Positions 25,299 through 34,341 are shown, counted from the first letter of the stretch. The stretch: DNA of 64,000 nucleotides from Streptomyces sp. CoH27 (GCF_020181035.1 NZ_JAIQYY010000022.1:36594-100593), one strand, 5' to 3'. Notes: generated by a model from the letters alone, not told the origin. A program made the numbers and translations.

Positions 25299-26230
25299 CA
25301 GATCCCCTCCGCCGTGCTGCGCATCTTGTCGTAGCCGGAGAGCCGGACCACGGCCAGGGAGATGAGGGTGGCGACCACGACCAGGACCAGCGCGATGGCC
25401 GAGCCGGCGCCGAAGTCGTATTCCTTGAAGCCTTGCTCGTACATGTAGTAGGCGCTGACCGTGGTGTCCGTGCCGGGGCCGCCCTGGGTGAGGATCAGCA
25501 CCGTGTCGAAGGTGGTCAGCCCGCCGACGACCATGAGGATCATCGATGTGATCATGGTGTTGCGCAGTTGCGGCAGGGTGATGTGGAAGAACTGCCGCAC
25601 GGTGCCGGCCCCGTCGATCGCCGCGGCCTGATAGAGCACCTGCGGAACCGCGCGGGCGCCGCCCTGGTAGAGCAGCGCGTGCAGTGGGGTGAACTGCCAC
25701 ATTCCGACGAAGGTCAGTACCGCGATCGAACCGGACTGGCTGCCGAGCAGGTTGCCGTTGCCGAACAGCCAGGGAAGCTGGCCCGGCATGCCGAAGTTGG
25801 GGTCGAGCAGGGCGCGCCACAGCACCGAGACCGCGGTCGCCGAGAGCAGCAGGGGGACGAAGAAGATCGCGGACAGCACGGCCCGGTTGCGCTGGGGTCC
25901 GGCCGCCCAGACGCCCAGCAGGATGCTGACGGGCGTCTGCGTCACGACCCCGAGCACGGTGAGCACGACGGTGAGCCAGATGCTCTGGGTCATCACCGGG
26001 TCGTGGATCAGCTTCGTCCAGTTCGCCAGGCCGTTGAAGTGCGGCGCGGTGACACCGTCCCAGCTGGTGAAGGACAGCACCGCGACCAGCACCAGCGGGA
26101 GGATCGCGAACAGCAGGAAAAAGAGCGTCGCGGGTATCGCCCAGGCGAAGCCCGGGCGGGTCACCCCGACGCCGGCCCGGCGCGCCTTGAGGCGGCGGCC
26201 GGACACGGCTGCGAGAGAAAGTGAGCTCAT
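25298..26230 (-). CDS. Sugar ABC importer permease (MalF/BxlF-like)
   Basis: This 310-residue permease has an N-terminal basic cytoplasmic segment and six predicted helices. The coupling motif QAAAIDGAGTVRQFF, followed by HITLPQL, identifies the MalF-type subunit of a CUT1 importer. It is nine bases from the upstream lipoprotein gene and overlaps the next permease, forming a tight operon. Substrate specificity is inferred from the GH3 and GH43 neighbours rather than from the permease itself. Confidence 0.9.
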   Translation of the reverse strand: MSSLSLAAVSGRRLKARRAGVGVTRPGFAWAIPATLFFLLFAILPLVLVAVLSFTSWDGVTAPHFNGLANWTKLIHDPVMTQSIWLTVVLTVLGVVTQTPVSILLGVWAAGPQRNRAVLSAIFFVPLLLSATAVSVLWRALLDPNFGMPGQLPWLFGNGNLLGSQSGSIAVLTFVGMWQFTPLHALLYQGGARAVPQVLYQAAAIDGAGTVRQFFHITLPQLRNTMITSMILMVVGGLTTFDTVLILTQGGPGTDTTVSAYYMYEQGFKEYDFGAGSAIALVLVVVATLISLAVVRLSGYDKMRSTAEGI

Positions 26231-26239
26231 CGGTCCTAC

Positions 26240-27559
26240 TCAGGAGTTGGACAGCGACTGCATCGCCTGGATGAAGCCGTTGGCGTCGGTCTTGCCGTCG
26301 AAGAACTTCTGAATGGCCGTGTGGAGCGGCGTGGCCGCCGCCGGCGGGTAGGCCTGGTCCCAGGACAGCTGGAACGACGGCGCCGCCTTGACCAGGTCGT
26401 ACTGGAACTTCGAGTAGTCAGGACTGGCCGAGGTGGACAGGAAATTGGCGGTGTTGGTGGTGGTCGGCAGGTTGCCGATGCCGAGCTGGGCCTTCACGAA
26501 CTCGTCGGAGTACATGAGCTTGAGGAAGGCCGCCACGGCGTCGGGGTGCCGGGTCTTCTTCACGACGGAGTAGAAGTTGTTGGTGTTGCCGACGACGTCC
26601 TTCGGGTCGCCCTTACCGCCGCTGACGGTCGGGAAGGCGCTGTAGCCGAGGTCGTTCTTGGCGAAGTCGGGGTTGTTGGACTGCTGCGTGGAGTACTCCC
26701 AGGAGCCCATCAGCTCGAAGGCGGCCTTGCCCTTGGCCAGCAGCGCCGGGGACCCGCCGTCGGTGAACTTCACCGAGTCGAAGTTGCTGCCGAATGCGCC
26801 GGCGTCGATCAGCTGCTTCAGCATGCCCAGAGCCTTCTGGCTGTCCGGGCCGGCCCACGCGCTCTTGTCACCTGCGAGCGCCTTCTGGAACAGGCCCGGT
26901 CCGGCGACCCGGTCGAAGACGTACTCGAACCACATGAGACTGGGCCACTGGTCGCCGCCGCCGAGCGCGATCGGAGTCAGGCCCTTGGCCTTGAGCACCT
27001 TGACGTCGTTGATCAGGTCGTCCCAGGTCTGCGGGACGCTCAGGCCGGCGCTCGCCAGGACCTTCTTGTTGTTGAAGAGCAGCACGGGCTGCGTGCCGCG
27101 CATCGGGACACCGTAGGACTTGCCGTCGACCACCGCGGTGTTGAACACCGAGGGGAGGAAGTTGGACTTGAGCCCCGGGTCCTTGGCGATCATGTCGTCC
27201 AGGGGGAGCAGGAGGTTCTTCTTGGCGAAGGGCGCGATGCTGCCGCCGCCCCAGTTGAAGAAGATGTCCGGGGCCTGCGGGGTGTTGATGATCGTGTTGA
27301 GCTTTTGCTGGTAGTCGGCGCCCGGGATGGTGTCCAGCACCGCCTTGACCTTCGAGGTCTTGTTGAAGGTGTCGACGATCTGCTTCTCGACCTTGTTCGC
27401 GGCGTCCCCGTAGACGAGGACGTGGATCGTCCCGGAGCTGGAGCCGCCGCTGGACCCGCACGCGGTGGTCAGACCGAGCATCAGCGCGGTCGTTGCCGCT
27501 ACTGCGGCGAATCTGTTCCGGGTCGCACCGTTGCGAACGGTCATGCGAAGAGAACCCAT
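26240..27559 (-). CDS. Sugar-binding lipoprotein of the xylobiose-type importer (BxlE-like)
   Basis: This 439-residue family 1 extracellular solute-binding protein has a lipobox (LTTACGSS, around residue 35) that anchors it to the membrane. The mature part shows the usual two-lobed binding protein pattern, for example IHVLVYGDAANKVEKQI at the start and GSWEY near the hinge. It is the first gene of the operon and faces a LacI-type regulator. The ATG at 27559 has GGAG about ten bases upstream, and an internal ATG five codons later is possible. Xylobiose as ligand is inferred from operon layout. Confidence 0.88.
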   Translation of the reverse strand: MGSLRMTVRNGATRNRFAAVAATTALMLGLTTACGSSGGSSSGTIHVLVYGDAANKVEKQIVDTFNKTSKVKAVLDTIPGADYQQKLNTIINTPQAPDIFFNWGGGSIAPFAKKNLLLPLDDMIAKDPGLKSNFLPSVFNTAVVDGKSYGVPMRGTQPVLLFNNKKVLASAGLSVPQTWDDLINDVKVLKAKGLTPIALGGGDQWPSLMWFEYVFDRVAGPGLFQKALAGDKSAWAGPDSQKALGMLKQLIDAGAFGSNFDSVKFTDGGSPALLAKGKAAFELMGSWEYSTQQSNNPDFAKNDLGYSAFPTVSGGKGDPKDVVGNTNNFYSVVKKTRHPDAVAAFLKLMYSDEFVKAQLGIGNLPTTTNTANFLSTSASPDYSKFQYDLVKAAPSFQLSWDQAYPPAAATPLHTAIQKFFDGKTDANGFIQAMQSLSNS

Positions 27560-27610
27560 TGGATTGCCACTCCGTCGATAATTTCGAAGAGATTGCCGAA
27601 TGATGCGGGA

Positions 27611-27639
27611 AACCTAGGCGTAACCTCAACCTTCGTCAA
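27611..27639 (-). promoter_or_regulatory. Promoter of the importer-GH3 operon
   Basis: On the minus strand TTGACG (27639-27634) and TAGGTT (27616-27611) are spaced by exactly 17 bases, a good housekeeping-type promoter. It would start transcription about 45 bases ahead of the lipoprotein ATG. A TTCGAA palindrome (27583-27588) lies in the predicted leader and could be part of the operator for the divergent LacI-family protein. Confidence 0.6.
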
Positions 27640-27752
27640 GGGGTTGGAAGATCTCGATTCGGACGTATCGGCTGAGGCCCTGACCAGCTAGTATCCGGCC
27701 GTAGTCCGCAACGGCTTCGTACTTCGCACACCAGGGCAGCACAGGAGGGCTC

Positions 27753-28772
27753 GTGACCAGAGCGGCGACACTCGCCGAAATCGCGCGCGAGGCGGGGGTG
27801 TCCACACCGACTGTTTCGAAAGTGGTCAACGGCCGCGCGGACGTCGCCCCAGCCACCCGGGAGCGGGTCGAGGAGCTGCTGCATCAGTACGGCTACCAGC
27901 GGCGACGCAGCAACAGCGCCCCGTCCAGTCCGTTGCTGGAGCTGGTGTTCCACGAGCTTGAGAGCGCCTGGGCGATGGAGGTCATCCGCGGGGTCGAGAA
28001 CGTCGTCCGCGAGGAGGGAATGAGCGTCGTCCTGTCGGAATCCTCGGGCCGGCTCAGCCTCGGGCAGTCCTGGATGGACGGGGTGCTCGCCCGCCGCCCC
28101 ACCGGCGTGGTCCTGGTACTGTCCGGGCTCGACAAGGCCCAGCAGGCGCAGCTGACCAGTCGCGGCATCCCGTTCGTGGTGATGGACCCGGCCGGGGACC
28201 CCGGTCAGGACATGCCGGCGGTCGGGACGACCAACTGGAACGGCGGCCTCGCCGCCACCCGCCACCTGCTCGACCTGGGCCACCGGCGCATCGGCATGAT
28301 CGCCGGACCACGGCGGATGATGTGCAGCCGCGCGCGGATTGACGGCTATCGGGCCGCGCTGGATACGGCCGGCCTCGCCTTCGATCCCGCACTGATCCGC
28401 GAGGGCAACTTCTACCACGAGACCGGCTACTGGGCGGGCCTGGAGCTGCTGCGTCTCAAAGACCGGCCCACCGCCATCTTCACCGGCAACGACCTGCAGG
28501 CGCTCGGCCTCTACGAGGCCGCACGGGAGTTGGGCCTGAGCATCCCGGAGGATCTCAGCGTCGTCGGCTTCGACGACCTGCCCATCGCCCGCTGGGTCGG
28601 CCCACCCCTGACCACCGTCCGCCAGCCGCTGACCGAGATGGCCGAAGTCGCCGCGCGCATGGTGATCGACCTCGCCCGCGGCAACCCACCGTCCGCGCTG
28701 CGCGTGGACCTGGCTACCAGCCTGGTCGAGCGCAGCAGCACGGCCCAGCCCCCGTCCACCGACCACCACTGA
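27753..28772 (+). CDS. LacI-family transcriptional repressor (BxlR-like)
   Basis: The 339-residue regulator starts at a GTG preceded by AGGAGGG. Residues 5-27 form the helix-turn-helix (TLAEIAREAGVSTPTVSKVV), followed by the hinge helix. A periplasmic-binding-protein-like effector domain (about 60-330) ends with VVGFDDLPIARWVGPPLTTV, typical of the family. It is transcribed divergently from the importer operon and probably represses it until xylo-oligosaccharide binds. That assignment follows the bxlR-bxlEFGA arrangement and is not proven by sequence. Confidence 0.88.
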   Translation: MTRAATLAEIAREAGVSTPTVSKVVNGRADVAPATRERVEELLHQYGYQRRRSNSAPSSPLLELVFHELESAWAMEVIRGVENVVREEGMSVVLSESSGRLSLGQSWMDGVLARRPTGVVLVLSGLDKAQQAQLTSRGIPFVVMDPAGDPGQDMPAVGTTNWNGGLAATRHLLDLGHRRIGMIAGPRRMMCSRARIDGYRAALDTAGLAFDPALIREGNFYHETGYWAGLELLRLKDRPTAIFTGNDLQALGLYEAARELGLSIPEDLSVVGFDDLPIARWVGPPLTTVRQPLTEMAEVAARMVIDLARGNPPSALRVDLATSLVERSSTAQPPSTDHH

Positions 28773-29115
28773 GTCGTCGGCACCTGCTGCTGGATTCCTT
28801 GACTGGGTATATGTCCTGGTGGCGCCGTAGTTCGGGCGCTCGGGAGGGGGTGCTGAACGGTGGTGTTACAGGCGCGGCCGAGCCGTGACGAGGACGAGCA
28901 ACGGATGGTGCGTCGGCTGGTGCGAGTGCGCAAGGCGCCGCGTCCTCGGCGGTCTGGTCCTCACCGCGCTCTTCGGCACGGTTGCCGCCGCCGAGGCCGC
29001 TGCACACGCCCAGCACACCACCGTCGTCCGGGCCGACGGTTCCGACGCGGGCACCGTACGGACGTGACCGACCCGTGGACCTGACCCCACCGAGGAAACA
29101 GGAGAAGCGAAAAGC
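28773..29115 (+). other. Gene-poor stretch with a possible IS630-type transposase fragment
   Basis: No intact gene is supported. From 28862 the plus strand reads PSRDEDEQRMVRRLVRVRKA, which looks like the N-terminal region of IS630-group transposases. It degenerates within about 30 codons. A second plus frame nearby (28960-29067) encodes a hydrophobic alanine-rich peptide of no clear meaning. The transposase reading is weak. Confidence 0.3.
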
Positions 29116-29373
29116 ATGAGCGTCATCGGAAATCTGCTGGTCGAACTGACCGGGACCGCCGAGTAAGCCCGCGAGGCGGTGGCCCATATCGCCCGCAGGG
29201 CCCTGGTCCCGGACGGCACGTCTCTGGGCAGCGACCGGTTCCCGGCGCTGTACCGGGCCGTCGACGCGGCACTCGTCGAATCCTCCTCCGTCAGCCTGCG
29301 AGACCCCGACCGCTACGCCAGATCCCTGGACGAGGTCTCCACCGAACTGGGTCGCTCCGCACACAACCCGTAA
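29116..29373 (+). pseudogene. Small gene of unknown function interrupted by an in-frame TAA
   Basis: An ATG at 29116 with GGAGAAG eight bases upstream opens MSVIGNLLVELTGTAE and then meets TAA at 29164-29166. The same frame stays open for 68 more codons to a second TAA at 29371. Coding-like base usage continues across the interruption, and the continuation begins AREAVAHIARRALVPDG. The simplest reading is an 85-residue protein inactivated by one nonsense change, perhaps from a tyrosine codon. I do not recognise the family. A sequencing error would give the same picture. Confidence 0.55.
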
Positions 29374-29599
29374 AAGCTCTGCTTCGTTGTATGGGACATG
29401 TCCGAGACAGCCGGCATCAGTCTCGGGACGGATGCGACGCCGTTCGACGCGACGGATCTCGAACAGATACTCCTCTCCTTCGAGAGGCGGCTGGTCGGAG
29501 CCGCGATCGGCGGTCACGCCGCACGGAGCCGCTCCTTCGTCGGCGCGTAGTGGCGCGGCGGGGGTGCGGAGGGTCGACGTCGAGATCGGGCTCCGCAGC

Positions 29600-29810
29600 C
29601 GTGCCCGCGACGACGGTGTTGCTGAGGATGCCGATGCGCTCCACCGTCATGATGACCGTGTCTCCGGGGACAGCGGAGGCCCGTATCTCCGGGGGGACAG
29701 CGGAGGGGGATCCAGCCGCGCCCCTGAGGCCCCAGAACTTCGGTGCCTCGGGAGGCGTACGCGGCCGTCTCCTCGAAGGCCCACGGCATGTGGGCGGGGT
29801 TGTCCCGGCC
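29600..29810 (-). pseudogene. Relic of a fumarylacetoacetate hydrolase-family gene
   Basis: Minus-strand fragments in different frames match the C-terminal half of FAH-family enzymes. MPWAFEETAAYASRGTEV (29789 downward) corresponds to the conserved AYASRGT block. PGDTVIMTVERIGILSNTVV (about 29660-29606) corresponds to the terminal GDxVxMxVEGIGxLxN block. The segment between them is shortened and frame-shifted. No start or intact domain remains, so it should be inactive. Confidence 0.6.
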
Positions 29811-29836
29811 TGAGGTGCAGCTGTCTTCCGGCGCTC

Positions 29837-30631
29837 TTACGGTCCTGGGCCGTCCAGCCCCGCGGGGGCAGCCGCACGTACGTCACGCGGGCTCGCGCCG
29901 AGTTCACGGCGGCAGGCCTTGTTGAAGGCCTGGAGATCGGCGATGCCCACGGACGCGGCGATGGCGGTGATGGACAGAGTGGAGGACAACAGCAGGTGGC
30001 GGGCGCGTTGAAGGCGGCGATGCCGGATGTACGAAACGACTGTGAGGCCGGTTTCGGCACGGAACACGCGCGTCAGGTGTGTGTGGGAGATTCCGACGGC
30101 GCGAGCGACGTCCGGTACGGACAACGGGCCGGCCAGGTGTTCCTCGACGTAGGCCTGGGCGGCTGCCACGAAGGGGTGGCGGCGCCTGGCTCCATCGCCC
30201 CTCGGCAACTCGGCGATGCGCCACAGAGCGGTCCAGACCTCGGCCGAGGCTCGCGGGGGAGAAGTCGGCATGGCCGTCACGGCGTGTCGGAGCAGATCGG
30301 CCAGGCGTGTGCTCTCGGCCGCGGCGTCCTGCATCACCGGCACTACCCGCGCGGTTCCGCCGTCGTGCAGGCGCAGATGGACGTAGATATGCTCCGACCT
30401 GCCCCGGTAGTGAAAGTGCACCTCCGTGTTCGGCGGCACCAGGCTGATGTGGCCGCGGCGTATGGGGTGGACCGACTGCCCGAGGGACAGGGCACCCTCG
30501 TAGTTGTAGAGGTGCAGCTGCCACAGGTCGGGCAGCCGGAAGACGTCGTGGTCGGTGGAGACGCCGTGCACCCCGATGCCTGCGTTGACCACGGTGGGCG
30601 GCTCGTCGAGCCGTAGTGTCACGTGTTTCAT
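29837..30631 (-). CDS. AraC-family transcriptional regulator
   Basis: The 264-residue protein has an N-terminal cupin-like sensing domain (about 15-110) and a C-terminal double helix-turn-helix (about 160-255). The second is marked by VARAVGISHTHLTRVF and IAASVGIADLQAFNKACRR. It ends next to the FAH relic and is divergent from the phytanoyl-CoA dioxygenase-type gene 73 bases away, which it may control. Sugars or small metabolites are common effectors in this family; none can be named here. Confidence 0.88.
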   Translation of the reverse strand: MKHVTLRLDEPPTVVNAGIGVHGVSTDHDVFRLPDLWQLHLYNYEGALSLGQSVHPIRRGHISLVPPNTEVHFHYRGRSEHIYVHLRLHDGGTARVVPVMQDAAAESTRLADLLRHAVTAMPTSPPRASAEVWTALWRIAELPRGDGARRRHPFVAAAQAYVEEHLAGPLSVPDVARAVGISHTHLTRVFRAETGLTVVSYIRHRRLQRARHLLLSSTLSITAIAASVGIADLQAFNKACRRELGASPRDVRAAAPAGLDGPGP

Positions 30632-30704
30632 GAGGATGGAAAATTACCAGCACTGGACGATTTCAGCCCACGACCGATCCGCACCGGGCACGTACGTTCG
30701 TCGC

Positions 30705-31523
30705 ATGTCAACCAGCAAGCAACTCCTGACATCGGTTCAGGTGGCGCGCTTTGTCGCGCAGGGATTTCTGCGCCTGGACGGGGTGGTGCCGCAGGAGATC
30801 AATGAACGGGCCGTCGCGGCCTTGACCGAGGGCCTGCCGGGAGTGTCCTACGGCACTCCGCTGGGCAAGGCGTTCGCGCCGGACACCTTCGTCCACGAAC
30901 TGCTCGCCCTGCCGGTCGTCGCAGGCGCTGTCGAGAGCCTGGTCGGCCCCGAGCCGACCGTCGACCACCATGCGGTTCATGTGCGCGAGCCGCACGAGGG
31001 ACAGGCGCAGCCGCTCCACGGAGACGCGATCATCGATGTGCGGCCGGATGCGTTCGACATCCAGCTCATGTACTACCCGCACGAGGTGACCGCCGAGATG
31101 GGCGGCACCCTCAGTGTGCCCGGAAGCCATCTGCGCAGGATCAATGAGACGGACGTCGGCCGCGTTCAGAACCTCAGGGGGCAGACCCGTCTGATCTGCC
31201 CGGCAGGCACGGTTGTTCTCGTGCACCACGGCATCTGGCACAGTGGCCGCCGCAACGACACCGCGGGCCGTCGCTACATGTACAAACTCCGCCTCAACCC
31301 GACCGTGCCGCAGGTGCGTCTGTGGGACATCTCCGACCTGAACGACCCTGCGGTGACCGCCGAACTCAACACGTACTTCCCCTGGTACGAGCAGGCCACG
31401 GCCCGACTGGAGATCTACAACCGGGTCCTCCTGTGGCGGGCCCTGACCGGTGACGACTCGTTCGATGTCGAGTACTGGGTCACGCGCGTGAGTAATCGGC
31501 CGGCCTTGAGGAGTCACGCATGA
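30705..31523 (+). CDS. Phytanoyl-CoA dioxygenase (PhyH)-family Fe(II)/2-oxoglutarate oxygenase
   Basis: The 272-residue protein is predicted to be a non-haem iron oxygenase that hydroxylates a small substrate using 2-oxoglutarate. The iron ligands are His and Asp in LHGDAIID and the distal His in GIWHSGRRN, whose Arg should bind 2-oxoglutarate. The ATG at 30705 begins MSTSKQLLTS. A short gene overlaps its 3' end, and an AraC-type regulator lies upstream in the opposite direction, suggesting a small inducible operon. Substrate is unknown. Confidence 0.85.
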   Translation: MSTSKQLLTSVQVARFVAQGFLRLDGVVPQEINERAVAALTEGLPGVSYGTPLGKAFAPDTFVHELLALPVVAGAVESLVGPEPTVDHHAVHVREPHEGQAQPLHGDAIIDVRPDAFDIQLMYYPHEVTAEMGGTLSVPGSHLRRINETDVGRVQNLRGQTRLICPAGTVVLVHHGIWHSGRRNDTAGRRYMYKLRLNPTVPQVRLWDISDLNDPAVTAELNTYFPWYEQATARLEIYNRVLLWRALTGDDSFDVEYWVTRVSNRPALRSHA

Positions 31524-31795
31524 GGCAGCAGGTTCTGGTCCTCTATCTCGCGTCGTCGGCGCTGGACTCCGACGTCGTGGGCTGGTCCCGATACGACGGG
31601 ACCGGCCGGACCCGTCCGACGACCGGTGACAGCGACGAGCCGCCCTATCCCACTGGGCTTGCCGCGCTGCACGACGGGTGGCGCCTGTTCCAGGCCTCCC
31701 AACTACTGCCACCTCAGTCCGGTCACGAGTACGACGTCTCCTTCCTCAAACACGAGTTCTTCTTCGAGAAGGTGGAGGACAGCTCTGGCCCTTGA
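31520..31795 (+). CDS. Small conserved-looking protein coupled to the PhyH gene
   Basis: This 91-residue protein starts at an ATG overlapping the PhyH stop codon by four bases, so it is probably made by translational coupling. It is soluble, with aromatic-rich segments (WSRYDGTG, HEYDVSFLKHEFFFEKVED), and no motif that I can assign. The overlap and coding-type base usage support it as a real gene. An accessory or unrelated role next to the oxygenase cannot be decided. Confidence 0.6.
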   Translation: MRQQVLVLYLASSALDSDVVGWSRYDGTGRTRPTTGDSDEPPYPTGLAALHDGWRLFQASQLLPPQSGHEYDVSFLKHEFFFEKVEDSSGP

Positions 31796-32318
31796 CCCGG
31801 TGCTGGAACTGCTGCTCCTGTCCGTGGGTGGCGTAGCCGTAGCAGGCGTTGAGTTCCTGTTGATGGCGTTTGCGCAGGCGGGTCTCTCCGCGTGAGAACG
31901 ACCGGGACTGCGGCGCAGGCCGGTCCCGGTGCCGGCGGGAGCGAGCGGCACCCGCCCGTCGCGTCGGACGGCCCCCCCGAAGCCAGGCGGTGGAGTCGGG
32001 GGCCGTCACCACGAGTGCCGCGGGGGACTGCACGTGTCGCCCAGTACAGCGCGCCTGCCGTCGCGGGGTCACGCAGCCGCGCCCACCGACAACCGTCAGC
32101 AGCGGGATCCCATCGGTGTGAGTGCCGCTGCAGGGCCCCGCGAGGTCGGGCCGCGCCGGTCGGCTACATCCGGCGTCATTGAAGGGCACGTGAACCGGGT
32201 GAAAATCATTCAAGCGAGCCATGTACGGCAGGGCCTCCTTCTCGCTCCTTCGGACCAGGAGCCTCACTCCACCACGAGCTTCACCCGACCGTGAACAAGC
32301 CGACCGCAGGAAGCCGCA
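31796..32318 (-). other. Gene-free stretch with a short unidentified coding relic
   Basis: No intact gene is supported. On the minus strand 31895-31790 a peptide (RKRHQQELNACYGYATHGQE and onward) has the third-position GC of real coding sequence but no start and no recognisable family. It abuts the 3' end of the small gene at 31520. The remainder shows nothing I can support. Confidence 0.35.
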
Positions 32319-32999
32319 TCAGCTGCGGGCGGCCTGCGCGCCGTGCCTTCTCGGCGGCGAATCCACTATGCGAGTCGTCTGGTGGAACAGTCCGCGGACT
32401 CCGGCTGCCAGTGCCCATGCCAGGAGGGGAAATGCTGCTACCCGCTCCATGCCTCTCATCCCGAGCCCGACATAACGGTGGGAGAAGAAGAGTCCGAAGG
32501 CCGTGATCGCCGCTGCTCCGAGCAGGCAGGTCGCCCAGCGCAGCAGTCCCGGCACATCGTCCGCCAGGCCGACGCCCGCCAGCACAAGACCGATGTTGCC
32601 CATGGCCATAATTAGCAGCGCACCCAGGACATGCTGGTTCTCGTGGACGTCCGCAGGCGCCAGCCCAGCCAACACGAATCCCACGCCGGCGCAGGCCAGC
32701 AACCCCCGGGCCACGAGCGCGGTCGCGCCTCTGCGCCACATAGCCCTGGTGAAGAAGACACCGACGACCAGCAGTGTTCCCAAAGCGATGAACGAGGCGT
32801 TCATCAGGCCGTGTTCGGGCGAGCAGATATAACGGGGTTCAGGTTCCGACTGCATGGCGCAGTGAGCGTTCCCCAAGTCGCTGATGTTGTTCCGTGCCCA
32901 GCTGTACGGTCTGGTCCAGGCCGACTCAACGGTTACGTGGGCCACAAAGAACTGCGCCACACCTCCGACCCACGCGGCGTATCCGATCCGAGCCTTCAA
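32319..32999 (-). CDS. DUF998 integral membrane protein, TTG start
   Basis: The 226-residue protein has about six hydrophobic helices and the DUF998 signature near its N-terminus (RPYSWARNNISDLG), together with cysteines in NAHCAM and YICSPEHGLMN. These proteins are uncharacterised membrane proteins common in actinobacteria. The start is a TTG at 32999 with GAAGG about seven bases upstream. No functional partner is evident; neighbours on both sides are relics. Confidence 0.8.
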   Translation of the reverse strand: MKARIGYAAWVGGVAQFFVAHVTVESAWTRPYSWARNNISDLGNAHCAMQSEPEPRYICSPEHGLMNASFIALGTLLVVGVFFTRAMWRRGATALVARGLLACAGVGFVLAGLAPADVHENQHVLGALLIMAMGNIGLVLAGVGLADDVPGLLRWATCLLGAAAITAFGLFFSHRYVGLGMRGMERVAAFPLLAWALAAGVRGLFHQTTRIVDSPPRRHGAQAARS

Positions 33000-33087
33000 T
33001 TATCTACCTTCTCTCGCACAGTTCACGTACGAACAGCGGATCATGCGCCGCTGGCCTCAGGCACTCCGACAAGCCCCCGGGCACGAG

Positions 33088-33103
33088 GTAGGGCAGACCC
33101 TAC
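33088..33103. promoter_or_regulatory. Inverted repeat upstream of the DUF998 gene
   Basis: GTAGGG (33088-33093) and CCCTAC (33098-33103) form a perfect 6-bp inverted repeat around CAGA, with GCAC and GTGC further out on each side. It lies about 90 bases upstream of the DUF998 TTG and 170 bases before the PadR relic. It could be an operator or a small hairpin. No regulator can be linked to it. Confidence 0.3.
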
Positions 33104-33275
33104 GTGCAGTCACGACTCAAGGGCTCCGCGAAACTGCGGACAGAGCCTTGATAATCCCCAGGCTCGCTCCCGGCCTCCACTTGGATGCCGACCTCATCAA
33201 TGAGGCTCGCTCAGGCAGAGCGTTGTTGTGGCCTGTGCGGTGAGCTGACGCGTCGTACATGCGCTGCGTGCCCCC

Positions 33276-33900
33276 TTGCAGGCGGCGCTGGGGCCGCTGG
33301 GTGCGGCGCTGAACCCGGGTCAGGTGTACGTCACTCTGTCGCGGCTGGAGAAGGCCGGCCTTGTGGCGTGCACGGACGCCGAGGGGCCGGCCGACCGCAA
33401 GGTCTACGAGGCCACCGCCGCCGGCCGGGAACGCGTGGCACGGTGGCTCGCGGGGGCGGGGTGGCCGAAGCCGGATCTGGCCGGGTTCCACCTGAACCTG
33501 CTTGGCGGCATGGACCGCCCGACCCGCGGGGAGGTCTGGCCGGGGGGTCACCGCTTGGACGCGCTCGGCGAACGGGCCCTGGCCCGGCTGCGCCGTCGGC
33601 ACGTCGGCTTCGTCTTCCAGTCCTTCCATCCCATCGACGAGTTGTCCGCTGTGGAGAACGTGGAGTTCCCGGCACTGCTCGCCGGATGCGGACGCCGTCG
33701 GGCCCGCTGCCGGGCCGTCGAGCCGCTGGAGCAGGTCGGGTTGGGCGACCGGGCGCGCCACCTGCCCTCGGCACTGTCCGGGGGACAGCGCCAGCGAGTC
33801 GCGATCGCGCGGGGCGCTTGCCAACACGCCTTCGCTCATCCTGGCTGACGAGCCGACCGGCAACCTGGACAGCATGGCGACGCACGCTGGACCGGACCGT
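33276..33900 (+). pseudogene. Chimeric relic: PadR regulator joined to an ABC ATPase
   Basis: The frame from 33276 starts inside a PadR-family regulator (QVYVTLSRLEKAGLV, GPADRKVYEATAAGRERV). At about 33504 it passes without a break into a MacB/LolD-type ATPase (GGMDRPTRGEV, then Q-loop GFVFQSFHPI and signature LSGGQRQRVAIAR). The Walker A loop is missing. A frameshift near 33840 separates the Walker B block (LILADEPTGNLDS). The PadR start is also absent. A deletion between the two genes at a shared LNLL-like stretch explains the joint. It cannot encode a working transporter ATPase. Confidence 0.8.
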
Positions 33901-34341
33901 GACTCATCACTGCTCGTCCACGGTGACCGACGGGATCGCCTCGGTGCTTGAGTGCACGGTGACGTCCGTCGACCCGGACCTGGGTTTCCGTTTCCTCCTG
34001 CACCTCATCGCCTCGAATGACGTGGCGGTCACCGAGACCCAGTACGCTCGCTTCCAGGAGATCGGAGCACGTTACGGCCTCCACGAGGAATACGTCGCCG
34101 AGCAAGTGTCGCAACGGGTCCGGCCCACGTGACCGTGCGGTGCTCAGGCCCGAGACAGGGCACCATCATGGCGAGGCAGCGTGAGCAGTACAGCAGGTTC
34201 TACGAGGGCGACATCGGTCTCAGTACGCTCGCCGGAGAGCCGGCCGCGACGGCCGGGACCCCCGACGAGGCGCTGTCAATGCACCTGGCGTCCGAACTGG
34301 TCGCAGGTCTTCGTCGTGAGCGGAGGCCTCCGTCAGGCGGC
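33901..34341 (+). other. Unassigned coding fragments between two relics
   Basis: A plus-strand frame ending at 34132 (…FLLHLIASNDVAVTET to SQRVRPT) has good coding composition but no start or known family. A second short frame from 34168 (MARQREQYSRFYEGDIGL) is cut off near the IS3 fragment. Both look like remains of genes rather than intact ones. I cannot name a function. Confidence 0.3.

Noticed and set aside
33185..34132. Single 315-codon plus-strand gene across the PadR-ABC region
   Set aside because: Only its last 80 codons look coding; the rest is an out-of-frame reading of the PadR and ATPase fragments.
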